A stretch of DNA of 6,179 nt, taken from contig JAJYRT010000113.1 of the NCBI GenBank assembly GCA_021793945.1, positions 1 through 6,179 of the forward strand, written 5' to 3'. This document shows positions 1-5,847 of this stretch, piece by piece. The position numbers were made by a program, and so were the translations under genes. The DNA is from Thermoplasmata archaeon. GTDB lineage: Archaea; Thermoplasmatota; Thermoplasmata; Thermoplasmatales; Thermoplasmataceae. Every line of letters starts with the position of its first letter. Position 1 is the first letter of the stretch. The notes beneath the pieces are model-generated. The model was not told the DNA's origin and did no database searches. It was given only the letters and a program-made list of their open reading frames with translations.

Positions 1-753
1 AGAGAGTGAACTGGTGAAACCAACTGGTTCTACTGCCATAATGTGAACTGCAAAGGTTCCGTTTGGTTCATAATTCTTGTCGACTGTTGCAATGTTGTAA
101 TAGTAGGTACCGTTAGGAACAGAGAATGAAACAGTGCTGGTAACCTTTGGGACATTTGCGGGTAATGTGTCCATAGGAGGTGCTTTCGACTTGTATGAAT
201 TGCCGTTAGTCAGATTTACATACCATACCTGTCCTGTTGGAATTTCATATGTGTCGAATTCAACCTTGTATGTCTCTACGAATGAGATGTGCTCCGTAAC
301 AGAAGACCCATTCACTGTGAGAGTTTTGTTTCCATATGCCTCAAAATTACTGTTAGATGAAGAAGTGACATAAGTGTATGTTCCATTCGGGAGATTTATG
401 GTGAAGATGTCTCCACTTATGGTCCCAGAAGCCGGCTGGCCACTTACCAAAACATACCAGTCCGTTCCGGATGACAATCCGGATTCCTTGAATGTAACTA
501 TGTAGGCCGTGTAAAAAGATGTGTGCACAGACTCATCAGAACCACTCACATTAAATGTATTGAGAGTGCGTAATGGTGCATATCCCCTGTTAATCGATAC
601 TACCGTATAAGAATAAGTGCCGTTGATGAGATTTATCGCATAACTGTTTCCAGTGATAGGGCCGGATTTTATGGGAGAAGGCTGCTGGTCCGTTATGTTC
701 ACATACCACGTTGAACCGGAAGGGAGGTCTGATTCTTCAAAAGTGACTTTGTA
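1..753 (-). repeat. Three tandem Ig-like repeats (about 80 residues each; third runs to the window edge)
   Basis: Units begin near residues 377, 460 and 538, that is near 753, 504 and 270 in this window. Each opens with a strand such as YKVTFEES, YIVTFKES or YKVEFDTY. A W-Y-V motif follows (STWYVNIT, TDWYVLVS, QVWYVNLT), then an N-G-T-Y turn. The first two units end in a short V-S-G or V-N-G-S strand. The third is more diverged and carries an insertion before its NGTYYY motif. Such repeats are common in large Thermoplasmatales exported proteins and probably act as stalk or spacer modules. Confidence 0.75.
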
Positions 754-1881
754 TGAATCTACAGTACTGATTTCTGAAACAGAAAAATCTTCTATGTTTA
801 AAACATATAAATTGGTGTTTGATGAATCGTACACAATTCCTTCTGGTTCTGTGCCAACTGAAATATTTGCAACAACTGAATTAGTGGTCGAGTTTATCAC
901 ACTGACAGTGTCCGAGCCAGAATTGGAAACATAAATCTCGGCACTGGCCGGATCATATACAATTCCGTACGGTTCTGATCCAACGGATACATTTTTAACA
1001 ACAGAATTCGTGGCAGAACTGATTATGGTAACATTTGAAGAACCGAAGTCTGTTATGTACATATAGCCATTTGACGGATTATATGCAATTCCACTTGGTT
1101 TCGATCCAATGTTCAAACCTGCAACAACAGAATTGGTGGCCGGGTTAATTATTGTAACATTTCCACCATAAGTAGTTGTTTTAGTAATTACATATAAGTA
1201 AGTATTAACAGGATCATATGCAATCCCATAAGCTGAATTATCTGTGTCCACTTGGATTGTGTTAACCAATGAATTCGTTGTTGCATTGACTGCAAAGACA
1301 TTTATGCGGGCACCATTAGAATTTACTGCATACATGTAATTGTTTGCAGGATCATATGTCAGATAACTATACCCTGTAGCACCTATGGTTATGTTTTTCA
1401 CTATAGAATTCATAGTTGTGTTGATTACAGAAATATTGCCACTACCATAGTCAGAAACATAAAGGTAAGTATTAGCCGGATCATATGCCATAAAGTATGG
1501 ATCTGATCCAGTTCCCAAGCTTAGATTTGCGGCAATGGAATCAGTTGTTGTGTTTATTGCTGATATTTTGCCATCGAAGAAATTATTGACATACAAATAG
1601 TTGATGACAGGAACATAAGATATGGAAGTCGCGTTTTTTTCATTGAGATTGAAAGAAGTGTTCAAAATATTCACTTTAGCAGTTTCCTGGGACAGTAATT
1701 TGGGAACACCTGAAAACTGCCCCGGATTGTTTATTGATGAGTTGGTCTTATGATCCAATGTTCCGGCAATAACAGAAAGTCCAGAAAGGACTGTTAACAA
1801 AATAATCAATGTTACCAATATTTTATTAAATGAATTATGCAACACCTTTTGTGATAGAAACGTTAAATTAAATATTTTCAT
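1..1881 (-). CDS. Secreted/surface protein with YVTN-type beta-propeller and Ig-like repeats (5' part, runs off left edge)
   Basis: The frame is open for 627 codons from the ATG at 1881 to the left edge, so the C-terminus is missing. Residues 1-20 form a short basic N-terminus (K12, K20). Residues 21-40 are a hydrophobic signal peptide or anchor. Residues 85-367 are a beta-propeller with seven repeat starts near residues 85, 128, 171, 218, 263, 305 and 347 (pattern G-I-A/V-Y-D-P-x-N-x-Y-L/M-Y-V, then N-V-S-V-I-N and T-N-S-V-V). From residue 377 there are three Ig-like repeats with the Thermoplasmatales 'VTF-ESGL-SG-WYV' and 'NGTYSY' motifs. Many N-x-S/T sites suit a glycosylated exterior protein. 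Role is inferred: cell-surface binding or adhesion. The 1881 start is preferred because a TATA-like box sits about 26 bp upstream, which fits a leaderless transcript. An in-frame ATG at 1899 is possible, and an in-frame TAG lies just before it. A C-terminal membrane anchor would be expected beyond the window. Confidence 0.88.
   Translation of the reverse strand, partial: MKIFNLTFLSQKVLHNSFNKILVTLIILLTVLSGLSVIAGTLDHKTNSSINNPGQFSGVPKLLSQETAKVNILNTSFNLNEKNATSISYVPVINYLYVNNFFDGKISAINTTTDSIAANLSLGTGSDPYFMAYDPANTYLYVSDYGSGNISVINTTMNSIVKNITIGATGYSYLTYDPANNYMYAVNSNGARINVFAVNATTNSLVNTIQVDTDNSAYGIAYDPVNTYLYVITKTTTYGGNVTIINPATNSVVAGLNIGSKPSGIAYNPSNGYMYITDFGSSNVTIISSATNSVVKNVSVGSEPYGIVYDPASAEIYVSNSGSDTVSVINSTTNSVVANISVGTEPEGIVYDSSNTNLYVLNIEDFSVSEISTVDSYKVTFEESDLPSGSTWYVNITDQQPSPIKSGPITGNSYAINLINGTYSYTVVSINRGYAPLRTLNTFNVSGSDESVHTSFYTAYIVTFKESGLSSGTDWYVLVSGQPASGTISGDIFTINLPNGTYTYVTSSSNSNFEAYGNKTLTVNGSSVTEHISFVETYKVEFDTYEIPTGQVWYVNLTNGNSYKSKAPPMDTLPANVPKVTSTVSFSVPNGTYYYNIATVDKNYEPNGTFAVHIMAVEPVGFTSSLS
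781..1629 (-). repeat. Seven tandem YVTN-type beta-propeller repeats (protein-level, 42-47 residues each)
   Basis: Repeat spacing along the protein is 43, 43, 47, 45, 42 and 42 residues. Repeats five and six are the closest to the consensus and remain similar at DNA level: on the plus strand the motif 'aacaacagaatt' recurs near 978 and 1124, with a variant near 880. Repeats one and three are more diverged. The seventh repeat stops after its first half (around residue 367). Residues 67-84, ahead of repeat one, resemble the second half of a repeat, which suggests a circularly closed propeller. Confidence 0.8.
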
Positions 1882-1901
1882 TTTAATAAATATTAACATA
1901 G

Positions 1902-1913
1902 AATAATACTAAA
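1902..1913 (-). promoter_or_regulatory. TATA-like box for the surface-protein gene
   Basis: Read on the minus strand this is TTTAGTATTATT, centred about 26 bp upstream of the ATG at 1881. That distance is expected for a leaderless archaeal transcript, and no Shine-Dalgarno motif precedes the ATG. The match to a TATA consensus is moderate. Confidence 0.45.
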
Positions 1914-1921
1914 TTCATAGT

Positions 1922-1941
1922 ATGTTCAGTCTGATGTTCAG
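1922..1941. repeat. 8-bp direct repeat ATGTTCAG x2
   Basis: ATGTTCAG occurs at 1922-1929 and again at 1934-1941, with a 4-bp spacer, giving a 12-bp period. It lies just upstream of the TATA-like box of the surface-protein gene, a position suitable for an activator or repressor site. A chance repeat of this size is possible. Confidence 0.3.
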
Positions 1942-2027
1942 ATTACATAGGTATGAACCCCGTATTGGTGCATAGGGCATGTCCAGAAGAACCCCTGGCT
2001 CCAAAGAAAGTGAGATGGAACCGGTAG
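1935..2027 (+). pseudogene. Possible remnant of a transposase/TnpB-like C-terminal tail
   Basis: A short open stretch bounded by TGA (1932-1934) and TAG (2025-2027) encodes, from the ATG at 1953, a 24-residue basic peptide: MNPVLVHRAC followed by PEEPLAPKKVRWNR. The 'EEPLA-KK-RW' ending resembles the basic tails after the zinc finger in some archaeal IS200/IS605-family OrfB/TnpB proteins. This is pattern memory, not an alignment. There is no coding sequence upstream, so if it is transposase-derived it is only a scar. It could equally be a small unrelated ORF or non-coding. Confidence 0.2.
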
Positions 2028-2045
2028 AAGATGTTATGAAAATAT

Positions 2046-2062
2046 CGGGATGGAAAAACCCG
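2046..2062. other. Short hairpin CGGG-9 nt-CCCG
   Basis: CGGG at 2046-2049 can pair with CCCG at 2059-2062 around a 9-nt loop. It lies 18 bp after the stop of the possible transposase tail and before an A/T-rich segment. It might be an element-end hairpin or a weak terminator. Four base pairs is too little for certainty. Confidence 0.2.
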
Positions 2063-2063
2063 C

Positions 2064-2074
2064 AATAATAAATA
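2064..2074 (+). promoter_or_regulatory. TATA-like box upstream of the membrane-protein gene
   Basis: The sequence AATAATAAATA is the only TATA-like stretch near this gene. It would place transcription start near 2093-2100, giving a 30-40 nt leader to the TTG at 2132 or about 60 nt to the ATG at 2159. Confidence 0.35.
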
Positions 2075-2131
2075 CACAAAATTCTTAAGAGGTCTTGTCA
2101 GGCACTGCACGGTCCTGGCAGGATAAGGCAA

Positions 2132-3145
2132 TTGGTTCCTAAAGGTATTCGCAGGACAATGGTGTTACTCATGATCATCATGACCCCTGGAATACCTGAA
2201 TACATGACTGGTTCTTCCCAGCTTGGGGATTTAATTTTCAGCCCTGCTTCTTTTTTCCTCGGTCTTGCATTCAATATTGCCCTATATTCTACTGGTGCCA
2301 TCCTGATAAGAGAATTTGCCATAAAATTCAGGAAGGGCTGGGCAACAATCCTGTTGCTTGGACTTGCTTACGGAATCATGGAAGAAGGAATATCTGTGCA
2401 TACCTTCTTCATCCCATCTGGAAATCCGGTGGGTCTGCTTGGTTCATATGGAAGGTTTCTGGGTATTGATTGGATCTGGGCAATTGGGATCTCTATTTTT
2501 CATGCCGTGTTCAGCATAGGACTTCCTATCCTCCTACTTTCTATTGCATATCCCGAACGTTCCGGGGAACGTCTTCTCGGGAAGAAAAGTGCCTCTCTTG
2601 TGCTTGGTATTTATTCCATAGATGTAATTGTGTTGAATATTGTGGTCAATTCTGCCAGACCTGTGGCAGTTCCTACTCCTGCAGATTATGTATTTTTCCT
2701 TGGGATTGCAATTTTGCTCGTGATAATGGCCAGGATACTTCCTGGCGAATGGCTTTCCGGCAAAGGAGAGACAAAACAGGGAAAATGGAAATTCTTTTTT
2801 CTTGGTGCACTTGTATTTCCACTTTATTCCTTCAATGCTTTCCTATCGCCAATCATTAATGGGAGGTATGGAATATCACCACTTCTTGATTCAATTCTCT
2901 TCATAATTGGAAATATTCTGATTGCATTGGCTATAGCCAGATTCATGCCTAGAAAAGATAATCGTGGCCACAAATTTGCACTGGCCATTGGCCTTTTGAC
3001 CCCATTGTTTGTGTGGGCTGAGTTAGTCCAGGTATTAGGCATTGCAAGGATCATAACTGTTGTGTCACTCATAGCGATCATATTTCTGTTGAAACTCCGC
3101 GGCCTTATCAAAAGCCCCATCCTTATAGGTGAGACCTACAGCTGA
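2132..3145 (+). CDS. Polytopic membrane protein with EE...H...H pattern (CPBP/CAAX-protease-like, function unknown)
   Basis: The product is 337 residues from the TTG at 2132, or 328 from the ATG at 2159. Neither start has a convincing ribosome-binding site. The TTG form gives a basic lead (residues 1-9) ahead of the first hydrophobic stretch. Hydrophobic segments lie near residues 10-22, 40-59, 71-83, 113-138, 154-173, 185-202, 220-238, 253-270, 282-304 and 306-320, so roughly eight to ten membrane spans. The most striking region is GIMEEGISVHTFF (82-93), followed by GIDWIWAIGISIFHAVFSIG (111-130). This places E84, E85, H90 and H124 in or beside membrane segments. CPBP/CAAX-type proteases also use a Glu pair and histidines inside the membrane, but the canonical EExxxR spacing is absent, so any peptidase role is only a hypothesis. 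The open frame extends upstream to 2072 without a better start. This could mean the N-terminus was altered by an earlier rearrangement. The gene faces the exporter operon convergently and is not co-transcribed with it. Confidence 0.8.
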   Translation: MVPKGIRRTMVLLMIIMTPGIPEYMTGSSQLGDLIFSPASFFLGLAFNIALYSTGAILIREFAIKFRKGWATILLLGLAYGIMEEGISVHTFFIPSGNPVGLLGSYGRFLGIDWIWAIGISIFHAVFSIGLPILLLSIAYPERSGERLLGKKSASLVLGIYSIDVIVLNIVVNSARPVAVPTPADYVFFLGIAILLVIMARILPGEWLSGKGETKQGKWKFFFLGALVFPLYSFNAFLSPIINGRYGISPLLDSILFIIGNILIALAIARFMPRKDNRGHKFALAIGLLTPLFVWAELVQVLGIARIITVVSLIAIIFLLKLRGLIKSPILIGETYS

Positions 3146-3177
3146 TAGTTCAATTCATGATCATCTATTTTGCTCGC

Positions 3178-3209
3178 TATAAATAATGGTTCGGAACAGT
3201 TCTTGTTCC
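3178..3209 (+). promoter_or_regulatory. TATA-like box followed by GTTC/GAAC inverted-repeat cluster
   Basis: CTATAAATA starts at 3178. Just downstream, GGAACA (3193-3198) and TGTTCC (3204-3209) form a perfect 6-bp stem with a 5-nt loop. A further GTTC at 3189-3192 overlaps the cluster as an alternative pairing partner for GAAC. The layout resembles an archaeal promoter with an operator at the expected start site (around 3205), but no intact gene follows. It could also help end transcription of the membrane-protein gene. Confidence 0.3.
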
Positions 3210-3211
3210 CA

Positions 3212-3301
3212 ATGTCAAAGGAAGCAACCAATTGATCTATACCATTAGGCAGTGAATATCCTGCTTTACAATGGAAATCCTTAGATTATAGTGATAAGTA
3301 A
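3212..3301 (+). pseudogene. Possible decayed small ORF with one internal stop
   Basis: An ATG lies about 30 bp after the TATA-like box at 3178, the right distance for a leaderless start. It reads MSKEATN, then TGA (3233-3235). The same frame then stays open for 21 more codons (SIPLGSEYPALQ, then WKSLDYSDK) to TAA at 3299-3301. This could be a small gene broken by one stop, or chance in a short intergenic space. The product is not recognised. Confidence 0.15.
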
Positions 3302-3302
3302 C

Positions 3303-3367
3303 AAAGCAAAATACAAGAAAAAATATAAAGATTTCAAGTGAAATTTATGTGTGGTTTGAACACCACA
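3303..3367 (-). terminator. Terminator of the ABC exporter operon (hairpin plus T-rich tract)
   Basis: Just past the permease stop codon (3376), the minus strand has a 6-bp stem TGTGGT/ACCACA (3350-3355 with 3362-3367) around a 6-nt loop. A T-rich stretch follows, including six T at 3318-3323 and further T-runs to about 3306. Oligo-T tracts are the main archaeal termination signal. The hairpin may add stability at the 3' end. Confidence 0.5.
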
Positions 3368-3375
3368 TTGTGGAT

Positions 3376-4860
3376 TTAATCCTTTTTGACCGAAAGCCAG
3401 TACGAAATACCAAATGGCACAGCTATCCACAAAATTCCAGCTATGATCAGTAGCGGTGCTGTAATGTAGAACAAAGCCGGATTTATGGATGTACTGGAAA
3501 TCAGGCCAATCTTTCCTGTGATGAACGTTGACACCAGGGATGAATATCCGGCCGGGCTGGCGTAGTTAAATGCAATCTGTGTTGTGAGATATGTGTTGGA
3601 ATTACTGCTGACGCCAAAGGCGGAAAGAATCGCAATTGGTATTATTGACCAGAACAAATCCCAGACCACGAATATAGCTATTGCTGCTCCCAGTAAAGCA
3701 CCCTGCGATTTCACTAGATGTGAAAACAGATAGACCAGAGAAAGGAAGGCAAGACCCTCTACAACATATGTCCAGATAAAGTATGCATCGAATGTCAGGG
3801 TAGGATACAAGTTGAGATAGTGATGTATTATGATATCTGATAAAAGCATGGACAGAGCCACCGATCCTATTATGGCAACTGAGTTGGAAAGGTATCTCGA
3901 AGCGATAATCTCCCCACGTGCTATTGGTCTCTTTATTACAGATTCCATTACACCCGTAGTTCTATCTTTACCATAGGTAAGGTATGCTGCGAAAATTGCC
4001 AGGATAGGTATCAGGAATCCCAATAGTTCTGATGTCCCGGAAAATATGAGAGACTGCAGTTGGCTTTGCGTCAACGGTGTGTACACAGATATTGGTCCCA
4101 GAACGGATATATCAGGAAGCCGGGAATTTGAAATTGACACGAATGTCCCCGATGAGTTTGTTGCCACAACACTGTAGTTTTTGCCTTTGTCGGAGGCAGT
4201 GGCAGATGGGAAGAAAGTCTTGTGCGAAAATCCGGAAGCACTGAAAGAAAATGTATGGTTTCCCTCAAGGGAAAGTGCACTGAAAGCATTTGGATTGGAC
4301 AGATTTATCTGAGACACATAAAAATGCGTATATGGTGCAGAAGAACCGTTTTGACCCACATACATTGCCATAAATCCAAGATCGGTCTTGTTGGCTGGGT
4401 TGAATATCTCGTTTTCAATATAGAGCCCTGAGTAACTCTCCAGAAGGTTTACTGAATATGTTGAAGCCGAACTGGATACTGATGACCGGAACTGCTGATA
4501 CGAATAGTTTACGGTTATAGGAACAGTGCTGGCATTAACACTTCCAAGACGTATCGTTGCGTTGGCATATCCATTGCTGTTGGCCTTGCTGGAAAATGTT
4601 GAATTGGCATAGGTGTAATATGCAGTAATATGAGTATCCGGTTTTCCATATGCATCATGGAAATAACCCACCATTGTCAAATTCTGGCCGTTGAGGTAAT
4701 ACCCGTTAGTAAGAATAGGGGATGAAGGTATGTTGACTGCCGAATATGTTGAACCGTTTTCATAGGAAAGCAATGACACAAGACCAACAATGGCAACCAT
4801 CATTATTATGACAAACTTACTTGTCAGAGTTCTTTTTATTTCATACACAACGGGTTTCAA
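3376..4860 (-). CDS. ABC-2 type transporter permease with large extracytoplasmic domain
   Basis: This 494-residue protein is the membrane partner of the ATPase encoded just upstream. Helix 1 spans about residues 16-32. Residues 33-275 form a large outside domain rich in Ser, Asn, Tyr and N-x-S/T sites. Within it, residues 54-120 look like a carboxypeptidase-regulatory or Ig-like fold (GYFHDAYGKP, later GYANATIRLG). Further helices lie near 276-295, 326-345, 358-379, 387-410 and 465-489, six in all. The cytoplasmic segment YGKDRTTGVMESVIKRPIAR (296-315) is the conserved ABC-2 loop that contacts the ATPase, with the usual 'R-TG-ME--I-RPI-R--I' pattern. ABC-2 exporters move drugs, lipids, polysaccharides or peptides outward; the substrate here is unknown. 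The start is TTG at 4860, overlapping the ATPase stop as TTGA, with a good GGTGA ribosome-binding site six bases before it. A 240-residue first loop is much longer than in minimal six-helix ABC-2 permeases. Confidence 0.88.
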   Translation of the reverse strand: MKPVVYEIKRTLTSKFVIIMMVAIVGLVSLLSYENGSTYSAVNIPSSPILTNGYYLNGQNLTMVGYFHDAYGKPDTHITAYYTYANSTFSSKANSNGYANATIRLGSVNASTVPITVNYSYQQFRSSVSSSASTYSVNLLESYSGLYIENEIFNPANKTDLGFMAMYVGQNGSSAPYTHFYVSQINLSNPNAFSALSLEGNHTFSFSASGFSHKTFFPSATASDKGKNYSVVATNSSGTFVSISNSRLPDISVLGPISVYTPLTQSQLQSLIFSGTSELLGFLIPILAIFAAYLTYGKDRTTGVMESVIKRPIARGEIIASRYLSNSVAIIGSVALSMLLSDIIIHHYLNLYPTLTFDAYFIWTYVVEGLAFLSLVYLFSHLVKSQGALLGAAIAIFVVWDLFWSIIPIAILSAFGVSSNSNTYLTTQIAFNYASPAGYSSLVSTFITGKIGLISSTSINPALFYITAPLLIIAGILWIAVPFGISYWLSVKKD

Positions 4861-5774
4861 TTCTTCTCACCTATTAATTTGAAAAAATATTCTTCAAGCG
4901 TTTCACCCATTGGCATAAACTCCCTGATACGATAACCTGACTTGATTATACTATCAGGTATGGAAGGAATTTCACTGTCAGGTACATTTAGATCCGATAA
5001 AAATACAAAGTGACCGTCAAATCTTGATTCTCCATAGTCTTTCAAGATTTTGAGAAATTGTTCATCGTAGTTATCAACAACCATCTTTATGACCGTGTTC
5101 CCGAGAGAATGAAGCTCGTTCCTCTTCAGCACCTTCACAAGTTTTCCGTGGTTGATAATGGCAACTCTGTCCGCAACATCTTCAACTTCACTCAGAATGT
5201 GCGATGAAAGTAGTACGGACTTTCCTTCCTTTTTAATGCCGAACATAAGATTTCTCACAAAAACTACTCCTTCAGGGTCCAACCCGTTTAATGTCTCGTC
5301 AAACAGAACATTCTGTGGGTTTCCAATAATTGATTCTGCAATGGCGAATCTCTTCTTCATACCCTGTGAATAATCTCTGAGTTTCTTGTCGAGATGAGCC
5401 TCCAGGCCAACTATGGAAAGCAGATGCTCTATTCTTTCATCTGCTTCCTTTCCGTTTAGACCATAAAAACCAGCATAATACTTCATAAGCTGAACGGGCT
5501 TGGCATTTGGTTCAAAATTCGGGAATTCCGGAATCCAGCCCACTTGCGCTGCAGCTTTTATTTTATCCTTTACCATGTCATGCCCATCAACCAGCACCCT
5601 GCCGGAAGTTGGTAGTATAATACCTGCGGACATCCTTATAGTCGATGTTTTGCCTGCACCGTTAAGACCTACGAGGCCCAATATTTCTCCATCCTTCATT
5701 TCCAGGTTGAGGCTATCAACAGCCGGTGGAGACTTTGGGGTGTATACTTTTGTAACCGATTCGATATTTATCAA
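4857..5774 (-). CDS. ABC transporter ATP-binding protein (ABC-2 exporter ATPase)
   Basis: This 305-residue cytoplasmic ATPase drives the permease encoded next. All core motifs are visible: Walker A GLNGAGKT (36-43), signature YSQGMKKR (135-142, in place of LSGGQ), Walker B NVLFDE (155-160) with catalytic E160, D-loop LNGLDP (162-167) and switch H192 (LLSSH). The Q-loop glutamine position reads E83 in WIPEFP; a Glu here occurs in other 'YLPE'-type exporter ATPases. The core ends near residue 220. The remaining 85 residues (with GETLEEYFFKLIG near the end) are the usual C-terminal extension of the drug/peptide-exporter ABC-2 class. The start is TTG at 5774: an in-frame TAA sits immediately before it and no ATG follows until residue 26, which would lose the first strand. 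GGGGT seven bases upstream is a weak ribosome-binding site using a G-U pair. It overlaps the permease gene by four bases, so translation is probably coupled. Confidence 0.93.
   Translation of the reverse strand: MINIESVTKVYTPKSPPAVDSLNLEMKDGEILGLVGLNGAGKTSTIRMSAGIILPTSGRVLVDGHDMVKDKIKAAAQVGWIPEFPNFEPNAKPVQLMKYYAGFYGLNGKEADERIEHLLSIVGLEAHLDKKLRDYSQGMKKRFAIAESIIGNPQNVLFDETLNGLDPEGVVFVRNLMFGIKKEGKSVLLSSHILSEVEDVADRVAIINHGKLVKVLKRNELHSLGNTVIKMVVDNYDEQFLKILKDYGESRFDGHFVFLSDLNVPDSEIPSIPDSIIKSGYRIREFMPMGETLEEYFFKLIGEKN
4867..4871 (-). promoter_or_regulatory. Ribosome-binding site GGTGA for the permease TTG start
   Basis: GGTGA on the minus strand lies six bases before the TTG at 4860. It matches the complement of the archaeal 16S rRNA 3' end (ATCACCTCC). 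It lies inside the last codons of the ATPase gene and supports TTG as the true start despite the rare codon. Confidence 0.65.
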
Positions 5775-5788
5775 TTAATTGACCCCGG

Positions 5789-5804
5789 TTTCCGATATCG
5801 GAAA
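5789..5804. promoter_or_regulatory. Perfect 16-bp palindrome, likely operator of the ABC operon
   Basis: TTTCCGATATCGGAAA is a perfect inverted repeat with no spacer. It lies between the A/T-rich TATA region (5810-5834) and the TTG start at 5774, so it covers the expected transcription start. A dimeric winged-helix repressor (MarR, PadR, ArsR or similar) bound here would block transcription, as is common for archaeal drug-exporter operons. No regulator gene is visible in the window, so it would have to act from elsewhere. Confidence 0.6.
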
Positions 5805-5809
5805 GTTAG

Positions 5810-5834
5810 ATTTTAAATATTTTTATTTTATAAA
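5810..5834 (-). promoter_or_regulatory. TATA-box region of the ABC exporter operon
   Basis: On the minus strand this A/T-rich block holds two TATA-like cores, TTTATAAAA (5826-5834) and ATTTAAAA (5811-5818). They predict transcription start near 5804 or 5789, giving a 15-30 nt leader. Which core is used cannot be decided from sequence. Confidence 0.55.
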
Positions 5835-5847
5835 TAGAATAAAGTAA

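Noticed and set aside
134..934. Plus-strand open frames at 134-373 and 653-934
   Set aside because: They lie antisense inside the surface-protein gene, whose minus-strand frame is continuously open with clear repeat structure. Their translations have no family features.
1..1680. Whether the regular repeats could be a CRISPR array or DNA satellite
   Set aside because: The repeats are coding, about 130 or 240 bp long, diverged at DNA level and in frame with beta-propeller and Ig-like protein repeats.
1882..1899. Upstream in-frame ATG at 1899 as the start of the surface protein
   Set aside because: It would add only MLIFIK and has no TATA box at leaderless distance and no ribosome-binding site. 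The ATG at 1881 fits the promoter better, though 1899 is not excluded.
1943..2322. Minus-strand frames at 1943-2131 and 2098-2322
   Set aside because: The second is antisense to the membrane-protein gene. The first mirrors the possible transposase tail, and neither shows a promoter or recognisable protein.
2470..3120. Overlapping frames at 2470-2859 (plus) and 2824-3120 (minus)
   Set aside because: Both sit inside the membrane-protein gene, whose regular hydrophobic segments and length mark it as the real frame. The Cys-rich plus frame is a shift of the same codons.
3376..5774. Whether the exporter and neighbours form an antimicrobial-peptide or immunity cluster
   Set aside because: No precursor peptide, modification enzyme or self-immunity gene is visible. 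The protease-like membrane protein is convergent, not co-transcribed, so the link is unsupported.
4071..5778. Frames at 4071-4289, 4222-4431, 5152-5373 and 5500-5778
   Set aside because: They are shadows of the ABC permease and ATPase genes, which carry complete family motifs.
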